47,757 nucleotides of DNA from NCBI GenBank assembly GCA_024642245.1, contig JAHEBM010000024.1, positions 1-47,757 on the forward strand, in the 5' to 3' direction. Below, one piece after another: positions 22,152 to 30,655 of this stretch. The stretch's first letter is position 1. Each line of letters starts with the position of its first letter. Position numbers and translations under genes: made by a program. The notes beneath the pieces are model-generated. The model was not told the DNA's origin and made no database searches. It saw only the letters and a program-made list of their open reading frames with translations. This DNA is from Haliea sp. GTDB lineage: Bacteria > Pseudomonadota > Gammaproteobacteria > Pseudomonadales > Halieaceae.

Positions 22152-22512
22152 GCCGCCCTGAGAAAAAAACGTTTTAATTTCAGCTAATTAGCGTGGTTTC
22201 CGGCAGGGAGCCGGCAACTTTCCAGGGGGTCTATCACGGGAAATAACGGGACAAAACAGAACAGTAAGGAAGGTTGTTGAGGATCTACATTAACTTACAG
22301 TTTATTTTTCTATTTATTTTGGTTCTTCTTAGCAGGAAAAAGTATAAGACGGGCGTCAATCGGACACCCCGCCACAGCCTGCGTTCTACAGGGCGGCGAG
22401 CCAGTGCAAAAAGGACGCATCGGTCACGGCAAAGGGGGGAAATCCGGGGTGGAAAATCCGCCCCCGGGTGCGGCGCGGCGCAGCCTCCGGGGATGCCCGC
22501 GCAAAAGAAAAA
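22152..22512. other. Intergenic region between rnpB and the mraZ promoter
   Basis: About 360 bases without a convincing gene. The part from about 22270 to 22345 is strongly AT-rich (long T and A runs), unlike its surroundings. The part next to rnpB is GC-rich; CCCCGG (22462-22467) and CCGGGG (22487-22492) could pair as a weak hairpin past the rnpB end. A T-rich stretch (minus strand TTTTTTT at about 22163-22169) lies just upstream of the mraZ -35 box and may act as an UP element. Confidence 0.5.
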
Positions 22513-22891
22513 GAGTCGGTCGATAAGCCGGGTTCTGTCGTGGACGATCATTCATCTGCGACAGGTGTCACCACCTGCCTGTAGCGACCTACCCGAATCC
22601 ACTGCGGGCCACAGCTGACGGATTCCTATTTGGTCTTGCTCCGAGTGGGGTTTACCATCGCCACGCCTGTTACCAGTCGCGCGGTGCGCTCTTACCGCAC
22701 CATTTCAGCCTTACCCAGCCACGAATGGCACTCAAATGGGGACTTGCCCCATTTTTGGGCGGTATGCTCTCTGTTGCACTTTCCGTAGGCTCTCGCCCCC
22801 CAGGTGTTACCTGGCACTCTGCCCTGCGGAGCCCGGACTTTCCTCCCCCGTCCACCCGAAGGCGCAACGGAAGCGATCGCCTGACCGACTC
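22513..22891 (-). ncRNA. rnpB: RNase P RNA (bacterial class A)
   Basis: Catalytic RNA of RNase P, which matures tRNA 5' ends. On the minus strand I see the conserved 5' block GGGGGAGGAAAGTCCGGGCT, the CAACAGAGAGCA element, the GGGTAAGGCTGAAA region, and the 3' end block ACAGAACCCGGCTTATCGAC. The 5' GAGTCGGTC (22883-22891) and 3' GACCGACTC (22513-22521) are exact complements and form helix P1, which sets both ends. A T-rich tract (TTTTTCTTTT) follows. Length about 379 nt is normal. Its position next to mraZ matches Pseudomonas. Confidence 0.97.
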
Positions 22892-22898
22892 GGCGCGA

Positions 22899-22927
22899 AG
22901 ACTAACCCCACGGGCTCGCAAGAACAA
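22899..22927 (-). promoter_or_regulatory. Predicted rnpB promoter
   Basis: Minus-strand -35 TTGTTC (22922-22927) and -10 TAGTCT (22899-22904) with 17-base spacing. The predicted start falls 7 bases downstream, exactly at the first base of helix P1. The GC-rich gap between -10 and start (TCGCGCC) resembles stringent-controlled stable RNA promoters. The -10 itself is a weak match. Confidence 0.55.
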
Positions 22928-22996
22928 GGTTTTCCGGGAAAAGTGAAGACGGGCCTACACCTCGCCAGCCGCCACCACGATGGCCGCCGTACCCGG

Positions 22997-23833
22997 CTAT
23001 TTTTCCTTGTGGGCCAGCAGATAGTCATACAGAACTCTCTTGCGCAAACCGGTATGATCGGCCACCACGGCCGCCGCGGTCTTGGCTGGCAACTCCCGGG
23101 CCAGGCGCCGCAGCAGGGCCCCGACCTCTTCCGTCACCTCGCTGGTATTGGCCCGGGCGCCCGCAACCAGCAGGACGATCTCGCCCTTTTGCTGGTTATC
23201 ATCGGCACTGACAAAGGCCAGCAGTTCCGCTAGGCTGCCGCGCCTGATGGTCTCGAAGGTCTTGGTCACCTCCCTGGCCAGCACCGCTTCCCGCTCGGGG
23301 CCAAAAGCCGCGGCCATCGCCGCAAGGCTCTCAAGTACCCGGTGGGGGGCCTCATAAAAAATCACGGTGGCCGCTTCCCCGGCCAGGCCGGCAAGACGGC
23401 TGTCCCTGGCAGCGGCACGGGCGGGCAAAAAGCCTTCAAACAGGAAACGGTCTGTGGCCAGGCCCGAGACGCTCAGCGCCGCCACCGCGGCACAGGCGCC
23501 GGGAATCGGGCGCACCGGAAAGCCGGCATCCTGAATGGCCCGCACCAGCCGATAGCCCGGGTCGGATATGAGTGGAGTGCCGGCATCCGACACCAGTGCA
23601 ACGGCGCCGCCGCCGGTAAGGCAGGCAAGGATTTTACCGACCGCGCGATCGTCGCTGTGGTCGTGGTATGCCATAACCGGCGTCGCTATAGCATAATGTT
23701 GCAGCAATCGCTGGCTGTGGCGGGTATCCTCGGCGGCGATAAGGTCCGCGCCTCGCAGGATATCCACCGCCCGGACGGAAAAATCGTCAAGATTACCGAT
23801 GGGTGTCGCCACAACATAAAGACAGGATTCCAC
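22997..23833 (-). CDS. rsmI: 16S rRNA (cytidine-1402-2'-O)-methyltransferase RsmI
   Basis: Methylates the ribose of C1402, the same nucleotide modified by RsmH. The 278-residue protein of the tetrapyrrole methylase fold has VVATPIGNLDD at the start, AEDTRHS, DAGTPLISDPG and FYEAPHR. The start is GTG at 23833, supported by AAGGGGAAA just upstream. It is divergent from lpoA, as in E. coli and Pseudomonas. Confidence 0.98.
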   Translation of the reverse strand: MESCLYVVATPIGNLDDFSVRAVDILRGADLIAAEDTRHSQRLLQHYAIATPVMAYHDHSDDRAVGKILACLTGGGAVALVSDAGTPLISDPGYRLVRAIQDAGFPVRPIPGACAAVAALSVSGLATDRFLFEGFLPARAAARDSRLAGLAGEAATVIFYEAPHRVLESLAAMAAAFGPEREAVLAREVTKTFETIRRGSLAELLAFVSADDNQQKGEIVLLVAGARANTSEVTEEVGALLRRLARELPAKTAAAVVADHTGLRKRVLYDYLLAHKEK

Positions 23834-23849
23834 AGTTTCCCCTTATAAT
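23821..23849 (+). promoter_or_regulatory. Candidate lpoA promoter
   Basis: A perfect -10 TATAAT at 23844-23849 faces lpoA. At 17-base spacing the -35 position (23821-23826, GACAGG) is a poor match, so activity may need help. It overlaps the first codons of the divergent rsmI gene. Confidence 0.5.
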
Positions 23850-23904
23850 GTCTACCCACAACAGGGCAGACCCACTTCAAAACAACCAACCGGTAAAGCA
23901 TAGC

Positions 23905-25725
23905 ATGAGACACACCCGCACCAGCCAAGCACCGCGCAGCGCGCAACTCTGCCTCACCATAGCCCTGTTGGGGCTGTGGGGCTGTGGCAGCGAGCCTGTC
24001 AAGGCGCCGGAACCAACACCCCCGCCGGTTGTCGAGAAACCAAAGCCGGTGGTGCAGCCCAAGGCGGACCTGGCGCTTCCACCCAGCGCCTACAACGCCC
24101 AGCTTCTCAAGGCAGACCAACTGCTGGCGCAAAACCAGTGGATGCCCGCAAGCGAGGTAATGGCGACCCTCCCGGCCGATGGCATGAGCGCGACGGACGC
24201 TATCTACCTGGGCTACCTGCAGGCCCGCATCGCCTACATCCGGGGCCGGCAGGCCGAGGCCCTGGCACTGCTGGACACGCTCAACGACCCGGCCATGAAC
24301 ACGGCACAGCGCTACCGGATTCTCAATCTACGACGCCACATCGTTGGCATGTCGGGCGATTACCTGGAGAGTGCGCGGCTCGGGGATGAAGTTTTGCGGC
24401 TCGCGCTTGCGGCAGACGCCCCCGCGCTCAAGCGCAGCGTCTGGCACGACCTGCAGCGGCTCGATACGGACGCGCTCGAAGCGGCCACTCAATCCGCCAG
24501 CGATCCCCAGTGGCAACGCTGGCTTGAGCTGGCGCTGCTGACCCGGGCACCGCTGGCCGCCCAGATGGAAAGCCTGCCCCTGTGGCAGCAGAATAACCCG
24601 CAACACCCCGCTGCCAATCCACTGCCGGGAGGCCTGGCCTATGTGCTCGGCGCACCGGATCCGGTAAAGAAGGTGGCCCTGATATTGCCGTTAAGCGGCC
24701 GGCTGGCGCCCGCGGGTCGCGCGGTGCGGGATGGCTACCTCGCAAGCTACTACGCATCGCATGAAAGCGGTGGTGCGCAGTACGAGATCCTGGTGCTCGA
24801 CCAGGACAGCCTGGGATCCAGCAACACCGCCTATGACACCGCCCTGGCACAGGGTGCCAATATCGTCGTGGGGCCCTTGAGCAAACAGGCGGTGGCAGAA
24901 CTTGGCGCCAGGCAGGAAAGACCCATCCCGGTGCTCGCCCTCAATCGACTGGACGACGGTACCGCCCCGGCCCAGGGGACCAGCGCGCTGGTGCAGTTCG
25001 CACTGGCCCCGGAAGACGAAGCTCGCGACATTGCCGAGCAGGCATTTGGCAAGGGGGCCCGCAGGGCCCTGGTCATCCGGCCCCGGGGGGACTGGGGCAG
25101 TAAAGTCGCACAGGCACTTCTGGACCGCTGGCAGCAACTGGGCGGTACCGTTGCTGACAGTGTCGCTTACAGCGGGCGTGAGGACTACTCGACCACGGTA
25201 AAAGACGCGCTTGATATCCCCGCCAGTGAATCGAGAGCCCGGGCGGTGCAGGAATTCATGGGAACCAATATCGAGTACAACGCCCGCCGTCGCCAGGATA
25301 TAGACGCCATATTCCTGCTCAGCAGCAATGGCGCGGAGGCGCGCTCACTCAAGCCCCTGCTCGCATTCCACTATGCCGGCGCGGTGCCGGTATACGCCAC
25401 CTCCAGCGTCTACGGTGGTGCCCCGGATCCCAGGGATAGCGACCTCGACGGCATCAACCTGGTCGAGACACCGTGGTTACTGGGTAAGAACCCCGAGCTC
25501 AAACAAGCCCTGACCCAGGGCAATACCGGAGCCGACAGCTACACCCGCCTCAATGCACTGGGTGCGGATGCATTCCTTGTCCAGTCACAGTTCCGGCAGT
25601 TACAGGGCGGTGCCGACGCGCTGATGCGAGGGAATACCGGGCTGCTGAGCATGAATCCGCAACTGCATATCCAGCGCGAACTGGTATTGAGCACATTTGA
25701 TGAAGGCGCTATCAAGCCCGAGTAG
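23905..25725 (+). CDS. lpoA: Penicillin-binding protein activator LpoA (outer membrane lipoprotein)
   Basis: LpoA is an outer-membrane lipoprotein that reaches through the wall to stimulate PBP1a. With the ATG at 23905 the protein is 606 residues: a signal peptide ends in LLGLWGC with the lipidated Cys at 27, then a Pro-rich stretch, an N-terminal helical TPR-like domain (about 60-240), and a C-terminal periplasmic-binding-protein-like domain starting near KKVALILPLSGRLAPAG. An upstream ATG at 23848 would place a hydrophilic stretch before the signal peptide and is less likely. yraN follows, as in most gammaproteobacteria. Confidence 0.93.
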   Translation: MRHTRTSQAPRSAQLCLTIALLGLWGCGSEPVKAPEPTPPPVVEKPKPVVQPKADLALPPSAYNAQLLKADQLLAQNQWMPASEVMATLPADGMSATDAIYLGYLQARIAYIRGRQAEALALLDTLNDPAMNTAQRYRILNLRRHIVGMSGDYLESARLGDEVLRLALAADAPALKRSVWHDLQRLDTDALEAATQSASDPQWQRWLELALLTRAPLAAQMESLPLWQQNNPQHPAANPLPGGLAYVLGAPDPVKKVALILPLSGRLAPAGRAVRDGYLASYYASHESGGAQYEILVLDQDSLGSSNTAYDTALAQGANIVVGPLSKQAVAELGARQERPIPVLALNRLDDGTAPAQGTSALVQFALAPEDEARDIAEQAFGKGARRALVIRPRGDWGSKVAQALLDRWQQLGGTVADSVAYSGREDYSTTVKDALDIPASESRARAVQEFMGTNIEYNARRRQDIDAIFLLSSNGAEARSLKPLLAFHYAGAVPVYATSSVYGGAPDPRDSDLDGINLVETPWLLGKNPELKQALTQGNTGADSYTRLNALGADAFLVQSQFRQLQGGADALMRGNTGLLSMNPQLHIQRELVLSTFDEGAIKPE

Positions 25726-25764
25726 CTAGACTGCCCGGGTCTGCAGCCAACATGGGACCCGGGC

Positions 25765-26124
25765 ATGGCTTTTTCGGGAGAAGATTACGAGGACCGCGCG
25801 GCCAGGTGGCTGGGTGAGCGCGGAATGCAGCTGGTGGCGAGAAATTTCAGCGCCAGAACAGGGGAAATCGATATCATCGCCAGAGATCGTGAACACCTGG
25901 TTTTCCTGGAGGTCAGGGCGCGCAGCAACCGCGCCTTTAACACCGCAGCCGGTTCCGTCGACCGGCGCAAGCAACAGCGCATACTACGCACCGCCCAGCT
26001 GTTCCTGCAACGCCATCCCGACCTGCGCCACCTGCCCTGCCGATTTGACGTAATCGCCTTCGAGCCGCGACAATCGGGCCACAGTCTCGAGATCCGCTGG
26101 ATTCCCGGGGCATTTACCGCCTGA
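25765..26124 (+). CDS. yraN: YraN family protein (UPF0102, nuclease-like fold)
   Basis: 119-residue protein of the conserved YraN family, related in fold to Holliday-junction resolvases and restriction nucleases. The expected pattern is present: an early GxxYEDRAARWL helix, then GEIDIIARD and FLEVRAR, whose E, D and ExR spacing resembles a PD-(D/E)xK site (the usual K is R here). Cellular function is not established. It begins 39 bases after lpoA and is probably co-transcribed with it. Confidence 0.92.
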   Translation: MAFSGEDYEDRAARWLGERGMQLVARNFSARTGEIDIIARDREHLVFLEVRARSNRAFNTAAGSVDRRKQQRILRTAQLFLQRHPDLRHLPCRFDVIAFEPRQSGHSLEIRWIPGAFTA

Positions 26125-26148
26125 TACAGGCCGCCCGGAACCCAATAC

Positions 26149-26748
26149 ATGGACTACTACCAGATCATCTCCGACAGTTTCCAGAGCACTATCGAAACCA
26201 TCGCGGCATCGGTCGACACCATCGCAGAACCCCTGGGTCGCGCCAGCGAAATCATGGCCAGGGCCTTGCTGGAGGATCGAAAAATCATCGCCTGCGGCAA
26301 CGGCGTGGACGGTGCCCTGGCACAACTGTTTACCAGCAACCTGCTCAGCCGGCTCGAACACGACCGACCCGCGTTACCGGCACTGGCCCTGAACAGCGAC
26401 GGCACCATCCTGACCGCCATTGCCCACGCTGGCGGCCTCTCGGATATCTATGCCCGGCAATTGCGCGCCCTGGGCCAGGCGGGAGATGTCCTGCTGTGCA
26501 TCAGCAGTGACGGGGAAGCCAATAATCTGCTACAGGCAGTGCAGGCTGCACATGAACGGGGCATGGCCGTGGTGGCCCTGTCGAACGCGACGGATGGTGA
26601 ATTTGGCACACTGCTTGGCCCTGGCGATGCGGGGATCTGCATCGACAGCGTGCGACGCCCGCGGGTTGTCGAGTTGCACACGATGACGATTCAGTGCCTG
26701 TGCCAGCTGATCGAGCATAGCTTATTTGGCGGCTACCACGGGGAATGA
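26149..26748 (+). CDS. SIS-domain protein of the DiaA/GmhA family, degenerate active site
   Basis: 199-residue single SIS-domain protein. Its position after yraN and its C-terminal VELHTMTIQCLCQLIEHSLFG match DiaA, a DnaA-binding initiation factor, and GmhA, sedoheptulose-7-phosphate isomerase. The glycine loop reads GNGVDGALAQLFTSNLL: where GmhA has its zinc His and Glu, this protein has Leu60 and Asn64, and the phosphate-binding Ser after GNG is Asp54. The second loop (CISSDGEANN) also lacks the usual STSGNS. It is therefore unlikely to be a sugar isomerase, and a DiaA-like structural or regulatory role is more probable (inference). Confidence 0.8.
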   Translation: MDYYQIISDSFQSTIETIAASVDTIAEPLGRASEIMARALLEDRKIIACGNGVDGALAQLFTSNLLSRLEHDRPALPALALNSDGTILTAIAHAGGLSDIYARQLRALGQAGDVLLCISSDGEANNLLQAVQAAHERGMAVVALSNATDGEFGTLLGPGDAGICIDSVRRPRVVELHTMTIQCLCQLIEHSLFGGYHGE

Positions 26749-26776
26749 AGCACGGCGAGATCGGCCGCCCTGAGCC

Positions 26777-27163
26777 TTACTTGACGATCTTGAGAGCGGG
26801 ACCACCCCTGGGCTTTATCGGGTCCGGAGGCGGTTCTTCCGGCGGCGTGCCAGGTTCCTCCGGTTCAAATACCATGCCCTGGCCATTCTCCCGGGCATAG
26901 ATGCCCACCACGGCAACAATCGGGACGTAGATATCGGTCGCCACTCCACCGAAACGGCCGTTGAAGGCCACCGCGTCGTTACCGATGTTCAGGTCCATTA
27001 CCGCGCCCGGCGAAATATTGAGCACGATCTGGCCGTCTTTTACAAACTGCTGCGGTACCATCACATCGGCGATGGTGGCATCCACCAGCACGTAGGGCGT
27101 GCAGTCGTTATCCACGATCCACTCGTACAGTGCGCGCATGATATAGGGGCGACTGGGCGTCAT
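26777..27163 (-). CDS. sspB: ClpXP adaptor / stringent starvation protein B SspB
   Basis: SspB carries ssrA-tagged proteins to the ClpXP protease. The 128-residue product has the conserved N-terminal fold (RPYIMRALYEWIVDND, then LNISPGAVMDLNIGND and FNGRFGG) followed by a Pro/Glu-rich flexible linker and the C-terminal ClpX-binding tail RGGPALKIVK. The start at 27163 has AGGGATAG upstream. It follows sspA by 31 bases, the usual operon. Confidence 0.96.
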   Translation of the reverse strand: MTPSRPYIMRALYEWIVDNDCTPYVLVDATIADVMVPQQFVKDGQIVLNISPGAVMDLNIGNDAVAFNGRFGGVATDIYVPIVAVVGIYARENGQGMVFEPEEPGTPPEEPPPDPIKPRGGPALKIVK

Positions 27164-27194
27164 TAGCTATCCCTGTCCTGCTGCAAACGCGCCC

Positions 27195-27827
27195 TTACAG
27201 GCGCATCTCCCGCTCCTGTTCGGTCAGGCTCTCCTGGAATGAATCACGGTTAAACAGGGAGTCCATATACGCGAGCAGTGGCTTGGACTGCTTGCTGGAA
27301 CGGATATCGATCCCCAGGGAGGGCAAGCGCCACAGGATCGGTGCAAGGCAGCAATCCACCAGGGTGAATTCATCGCTCATGAAAAATGGCTTCTCCGCAA
27401 AGATCGGCGCTATTCCCATGATGCTCTCGCGCAATTCCTTGGTGGACTTTTTCACCACGTTGTCACTGCGCGAATGCAGGATGGAATCCACCAGGCTGCA
27501 CCAGTCTTTCTCGATGCGATGAATATAGAGGCGACTTTCAGCCCGGGCCACGGGGTAGACAGGCAGCAATGGCGGGTGTGGAAAGCGCTCGTCGAGGTAC
27601 TCCATCATGACCTTGGATTCATACAACACCAGTTCCCGGTCGACCAGGGTCGGCAGGCTGTTGTAGGGGTTGAGATCGGCGAGCTCGGCCGGCGGATGGG
27701 CTGCATCTGATTCGATCAGATCGACCGTCACGCCCTTCTCAGCCAGCACGATACGAACACGATGACTGTACTGGCTCGTGTTATCGGAGAAAAAGGTCAT
27801 TGAAGACCGCTTAGCCACAACACCCAT
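27195..27827 (-). CDS. sspA: Stringent starvation protein A SspA
   Basis: SspA is a glutathione-S-transferase-fold protein that binds RNA polymerase and affects stress and virulence genes. The 210-residue product shows the N-terminal thioredoxin-like part ([22 protein letters not shown]), [17 protein letters not shown], and a helical C-terminal domain. The start at 27827 has a GAGGAA ribosome binding site. It lies downstream of the pet operon as in Pseudomonas, with only a hairpin between. Confidence 0.97.
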   Translation of the reverse strand: MGVVAKRSSMTFFSDNTSQYSHRVRIVLAEKGVTVDLIESDAAHPPAELADLNPYNSLPTLVDRELVLYESKVMMEYLDERFPHPPLLPVYPVARAESRLYIHRIEKDWCSLVDSILHSRSDNVVKKSTKELRESIMGIAPIFAEKPFFMSDEFTLVDCCLAPILWRLPSLGIDIRSSKQSKPLLAYMDSLFNRDSFQESLTEQEREMRL

Positions 27828-27864
27828 CGGGGGATTCCTCAGTTATTTCTTGGGTAAAACGACA

Positions 27865-27887
27865 CAGCGCGGCAAGCTGCCGCGCTG
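27865..27887. repeat. Perfect hairpin between the cytochrome gene and sspA
   Basis: CAGCGCGGCA and TGCCGCGCTG form a perfect 10-bp stem around a 3-base AGC loop. On the transcribed minus strand it is followed by TGTGTCGTTTT, only moderately T-rich. It may be a partial terminator or an RNA stabiliser for the pet message. Confidence 0.55.
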
Positions 27888-27907
27888 CAGCTATCGATCA
27901 CTCAGGA

Positions 27908-29947
27908 TCAATGTACGTCTTTCCAGTATTCCCTGTTGAGCAACCAGGCAAATACGAAAAACAATGTTATAAACAGCAGCACAAAGGTGCCGATTCGATG
28001 CCGGTCAGCCACCACAGGCTCCGCCATGTAGGCGAGGAAATTGACCAGGTCGTAGACGGCGCCATCAAACTCCTCTGGCGTCATCTTGCCGGCGGTGTTG
28101 ATGCTGAAACGGCCGCAGGGATCTTCCAGGATATCCTGCCCGGTCAGGGGGTCGCGCTTTACACCGCCGTTATGCGCGGTGACAGGGCCCATGGCGCATT
28201 CGGGCATGCCCTGCAGCTCCAGCAGCACATGGGGCATACCCACGTCCTTGAAAACCTTGTTGTTCACGCCGTAAGGGCGTGTAGGGTCTTTATAAAACGT
28301 GCGCAAATACGTGTAGAGCCACTCTGGCTGGCGGGCCCTGGATACCAGGGTAAGGTCCGGAGGATTCGCGCCGAACCACACCTTGGCGGTGCGATCGTCC
28401 ATCGCGTTATCCATCAGCTCACCGATCCTGGTGTCGGGATCGGACACCAGGTTGGCCATGAACAGGTCTTCCGGAATACCCAGGTCGGTCGCCACCCTGG
28501 TGTATCGGGCGTATTTCAGCGAGTGGCAACCCATGCAATAGTTCATGTAAAGCTTGGCCCCGCTTTGCAGGGACGCCTTGTCGTGCGGGTTTACCTCGAT
28601 CTCGTCACAGGCCATGCTGCCACAGTTGAATTCCGCCTCGGACCCCACTGCCTTGAGCGGCAGTATGGTCAGCGCCAGGATCAGGGCAAGGCCAGCCAGG
28701 CTGCCCCACACACCGATACCACCGTCCATGGTGACCCGCTTGGGCACAGGCTTGGTCTTGTCCAGCGAACTCCAGATCGGCATGAACAGGAAGAAGCCGA
28801 AGTAGATAATGGAGCAGATCTGCGCCAGCGTGGTCCGCGCCGGTGTTGGCGCCTTGACGCCCAGCACACCGAGAATCAGGAAGGAAGCCACAAATACCAC
28901 CAGCATCACCTTGGTGATATTGCCGCGATAGCGCCAGGAGTTTACCGGGCTGCGATCCAGCCAGGGCAGGAGGAACGGGATAGCGACAGAGGCGGCGAAG
29001 GCGACGAAGCCCCAGAACTTGTCCGGGACAGCGCGCAACACCGAGTAGAACGGCGTGAAATACCAGACCGGGGCGATGTGCGCGGGCGTCTTCAGGGAAT
29101 TTGCTTCCTCGAAATTGGCATACTCGAGGAAGTAGCCTCCCATCTCGGGCAGGAAGAAAATGATCCCACAAAAGACAAACAGGAAAACGCCAATCGCCTG
29201 CAGGTCATGCACGGTGTAGTAAGGGTGAAACGCCACGCCGTCCAGGGGGATGCCGTCTGCGCCCTTGGTTTTCTTGATTTCCACACCATCCGGGTTGTTC
29301 GAGCCAACCTCGTGCAGGGCCAGCAGGTGCAATACCACCAGGGCCAACAGAACGATGGGCAGGGCCACCACGTGCAGCGCAAAGAAGCGGTTGAGCGTGA
29401 TACCGGAGATGAGGTAATCACCACGAATCCAGGTGACCAGGTCGTCACCCACTACCGGGATGGCACCAAACAGCGAAATGATCACCTGGGCACCCCAGTA
29501 GGACATCTGCCCCCAGGGGAGTACATAGCCCACGAAGGCCTCAGCCATCAGTGCGATAAAGATCAGCATACCGAAGATCCAGATCAACTCACGCGGCTTT
29601 TTGTAAGAGCCGTACAACAGGGCCCGGAACATGTGCAGGTACACTACGATGAAGAATGCGGAGGCGCCGGTGGAGTGCATGTAGCGCAGAATCCAGCCGA
29701 AATCCACATCGCGCATGATGTATTCGACAGAGGCAAAAGCCCCCTCCTGGCTCGGGTTGTAGCTCATGGTGAGCCAGATACCGGTCAGCAACTGGTTGAC
29801 CAGCACCAGCAGGGAGAGCACACCGAAGAAATACCAGAAGTTAAAGTTCTTGGGAGCGTAATACTGCCCCATGTGGGTATTCCAGGCCCGCATGATGGGC
29901 AGGCGCGCATCAACCCAGTCGCGTAATCCAACAAGCATATTGATCAT
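27908..29947 (-). CDS. Fused cytochrome b / cytochrome c1 of the bc1 complex (PetB-PetC)
   Basis: One uninterrupted 679-residue frame carries both cytochromes of ubiquinol:cytochrome c reductase. Residues 1 to about 405 are cytochrome b: eight or so membrane helices, haem-ligand histidines in RYMHSTGA, VYLHMFR, FALHVV and VVLHLLALHE, and the quinol-site PVWY. Residues from about 407 are cytochrome c1: a hydrophobic segment (GVWGSLAGLALILALTILPL), then the haem site CMGCH (C471-H475), MPHVLLELQGMPE and a C-terminal anchor helix. In most gammaproteobacteria these are separate petB and petC genes; Bradyrhizobium fbcH is a known fused precursor that is cleaved. Here AVGSEAE after the hydrophobic segment could be a signal-peptidase site. 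The ATG at 29947 shares one base with the petA stop (TGATG) and has GGGAGG upstream. Confidence 0.93.
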   Translation of the reverse strand: MINMLVGLRDWVDARLPIMRAWNTHMGQYYAPKNFNFWYFFGVLSLLVLVNQLLTGIWLTMSYNPSQEGAFASVEYIMRDVDFGWILRYMHSTGASAFFIVVYLHMFRALLYGSYKKPRELIWIFGMLIFIALMAEAFVGYVLPWGQMSYWGAQVIISLFGAIPVVGDDLVTWIRGDYLISGITLNRFFALHVVALPIVLLALVVLHLLALHEVGSNNPDGVEIKKTKGADGIPLDGVAFHPYYTVHDLQAIGVFLFVFCGIIFFLPEMGGYFLEYANFEEANSLKTPAHIAPVWYFTPFYSVLRAVPDKFWGFVAFAASVAIPFLLPWLDRSPVNSWRYRGNITKVMLVVFVASFLILGVLGVKAPTPARTTLAQICSIIYFGFFLFMPIWSSLDKTKPVPKRVTMDGGIGVWGSLAGLALILALTILPLKAVGSEAEFNCGSMACDEIEVNPHDKASLQSGAKLYMNYCMGCHSLKYARYTRVATDLGIPEDLFMANLVSDPDTRIGELMDNAMDDRTAKVWFGANPPDLTLVSRARQPEWLYTYLRTFYKDPTRPYGVNNKVFKDVGMPHVLLELQGMPECAMGPVTAHNGGVKRDPLTGQDILEDPCGRFSINTAGKMTPEEFDGAVYDLVNFLAYMAEPVVADRHRIGTFVLLFITLFFVFAWLLNREYWKDVH

Positions 29948-30549
29948 CAGGCAGCCTCCCAATCCACGCCAATTACCAGGACATCATCTCCCTCGAAGGT
30001 ATACGGGGGGACCACCAGGTTTGAAGAAGCCGGGACGCCCTCGTAGACGCGACCGGACAGGTCGAACTTGGAACCGTGACAGGGGCAGAAAAAGCCCCCC
30101 TCCCATTCGGTGCCACCCACTGACAGCTCAGGTGCGCCCACGTCAGGACGGAATTTCGGGGCACAACCCAGGTGGGTGCATAATCCGACGATCACCAGCA
30201 GGTTGGGCTTGATGGAGCGGTCAGTCCCCTTGATGTATGCGGGCTGATCCGAGATCAGTGAATCGGGATCCTTGAGCAGGTCGTTCAGCTTGGGCAGTTC
30301 TTCCAGCTGGCTTTCGGTGCGGTTGACCACGTAGACCGGCTTGCCGCGCCATTCCACCACCACCATCTGGCCGGGCTCGAGCTTGCTCACGTCCGCCTTG
30401 ACCGGCGCACCGGCCGCCTTGGCCTTGGCCGAGGGGTTCCAGGACCCCACGAAAGGAACCGCAACACCCACCACGCCGGCCACACCGACGAGACTGGTGG
30501 CCGCCGTCAGGAATTTTCTCCTGCCGGAGTTTACGCCATCGCTACTCAT
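29947..30549 (-). CDS. petA: Ubiquinol-cytochrome c reductase Rieske iron-sulfur subunit
   Basis: The 2Fe-2S subunit that takes electrons from quinol and passes them to cytochrome c1. The 200-residue protein has a twin-arginine-type N terminus (GRRKFLTAAT) with one membrane helix, and both cluster boxes: CTHLGCAP and CPCHGSKFD. The petA stop overlaps the start of the petB-petC fusion by one base, so the complex is encoded by two genes. The start at 30549 has AGGAGAG upstream. Confidence 0.98.
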   Translation of the reverse strand: MSSDGVNSGRRKFLTAATSLVGVAGVVGVAVPFVGSWNPSAKAKAAGAPVKADVSKLEPGQMVVVEWRGKPVYVVNRTESQLEELPKLNDLLKDPDSLISDQPAYIKGTDRSIKPNLLVIVGLCTHLGCAPKFRPDVGAPELSVGGTEWEGGFFCPCHGSKFDLSGRVYEGVPASSNLVVPPYTFEGDDVLVIGVDWEAA

Positions 30550-30625
30550 GCTTTTCTCTCCTGATTGCCCGCCCCTGCACAGCCGCTTCTACGCCGTCGG
30601 TTCAGCTCTTTCCAAAAAGGTTGAA

Positions 30626-30654
30626 ATGGTAATGATTTTGCCCTGCTCTTACAA
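30626..30654 (-). promoter_or_regulatory. Predicted promoter of the pet operon
   Basis: Minus-strand -35 TTGTAA (30649-30654) and -10 TACCAT (30626-30631) with exact 17-base spacing; each matches consensus at four of six positions. Only one base separates the -35 from a 13-bp inverted repeat upstream, suggesting a regulated promoter. Confidence 0.55.
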
Positions 30655-30655
30655 G

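Noticed and set aside
28727..28729. Internal ATG (Met407) as a separate petC start
   Set aside because: The upstream sequence (AAGCGGGTCACC) is not a convincing ribosome binding site and the frame runs straight through from cytochrome b. It stays a possibility to test, but I annotate one gene.
27911..29926. Very long open frame on the plus strand opposite the cytochrome fusion
   Set aside because: It mirrors the codon pattern of the GC-rich minus-strand gene. The product is His/Gln/Arg-rich low-complexity sequence with no recognisable domain.
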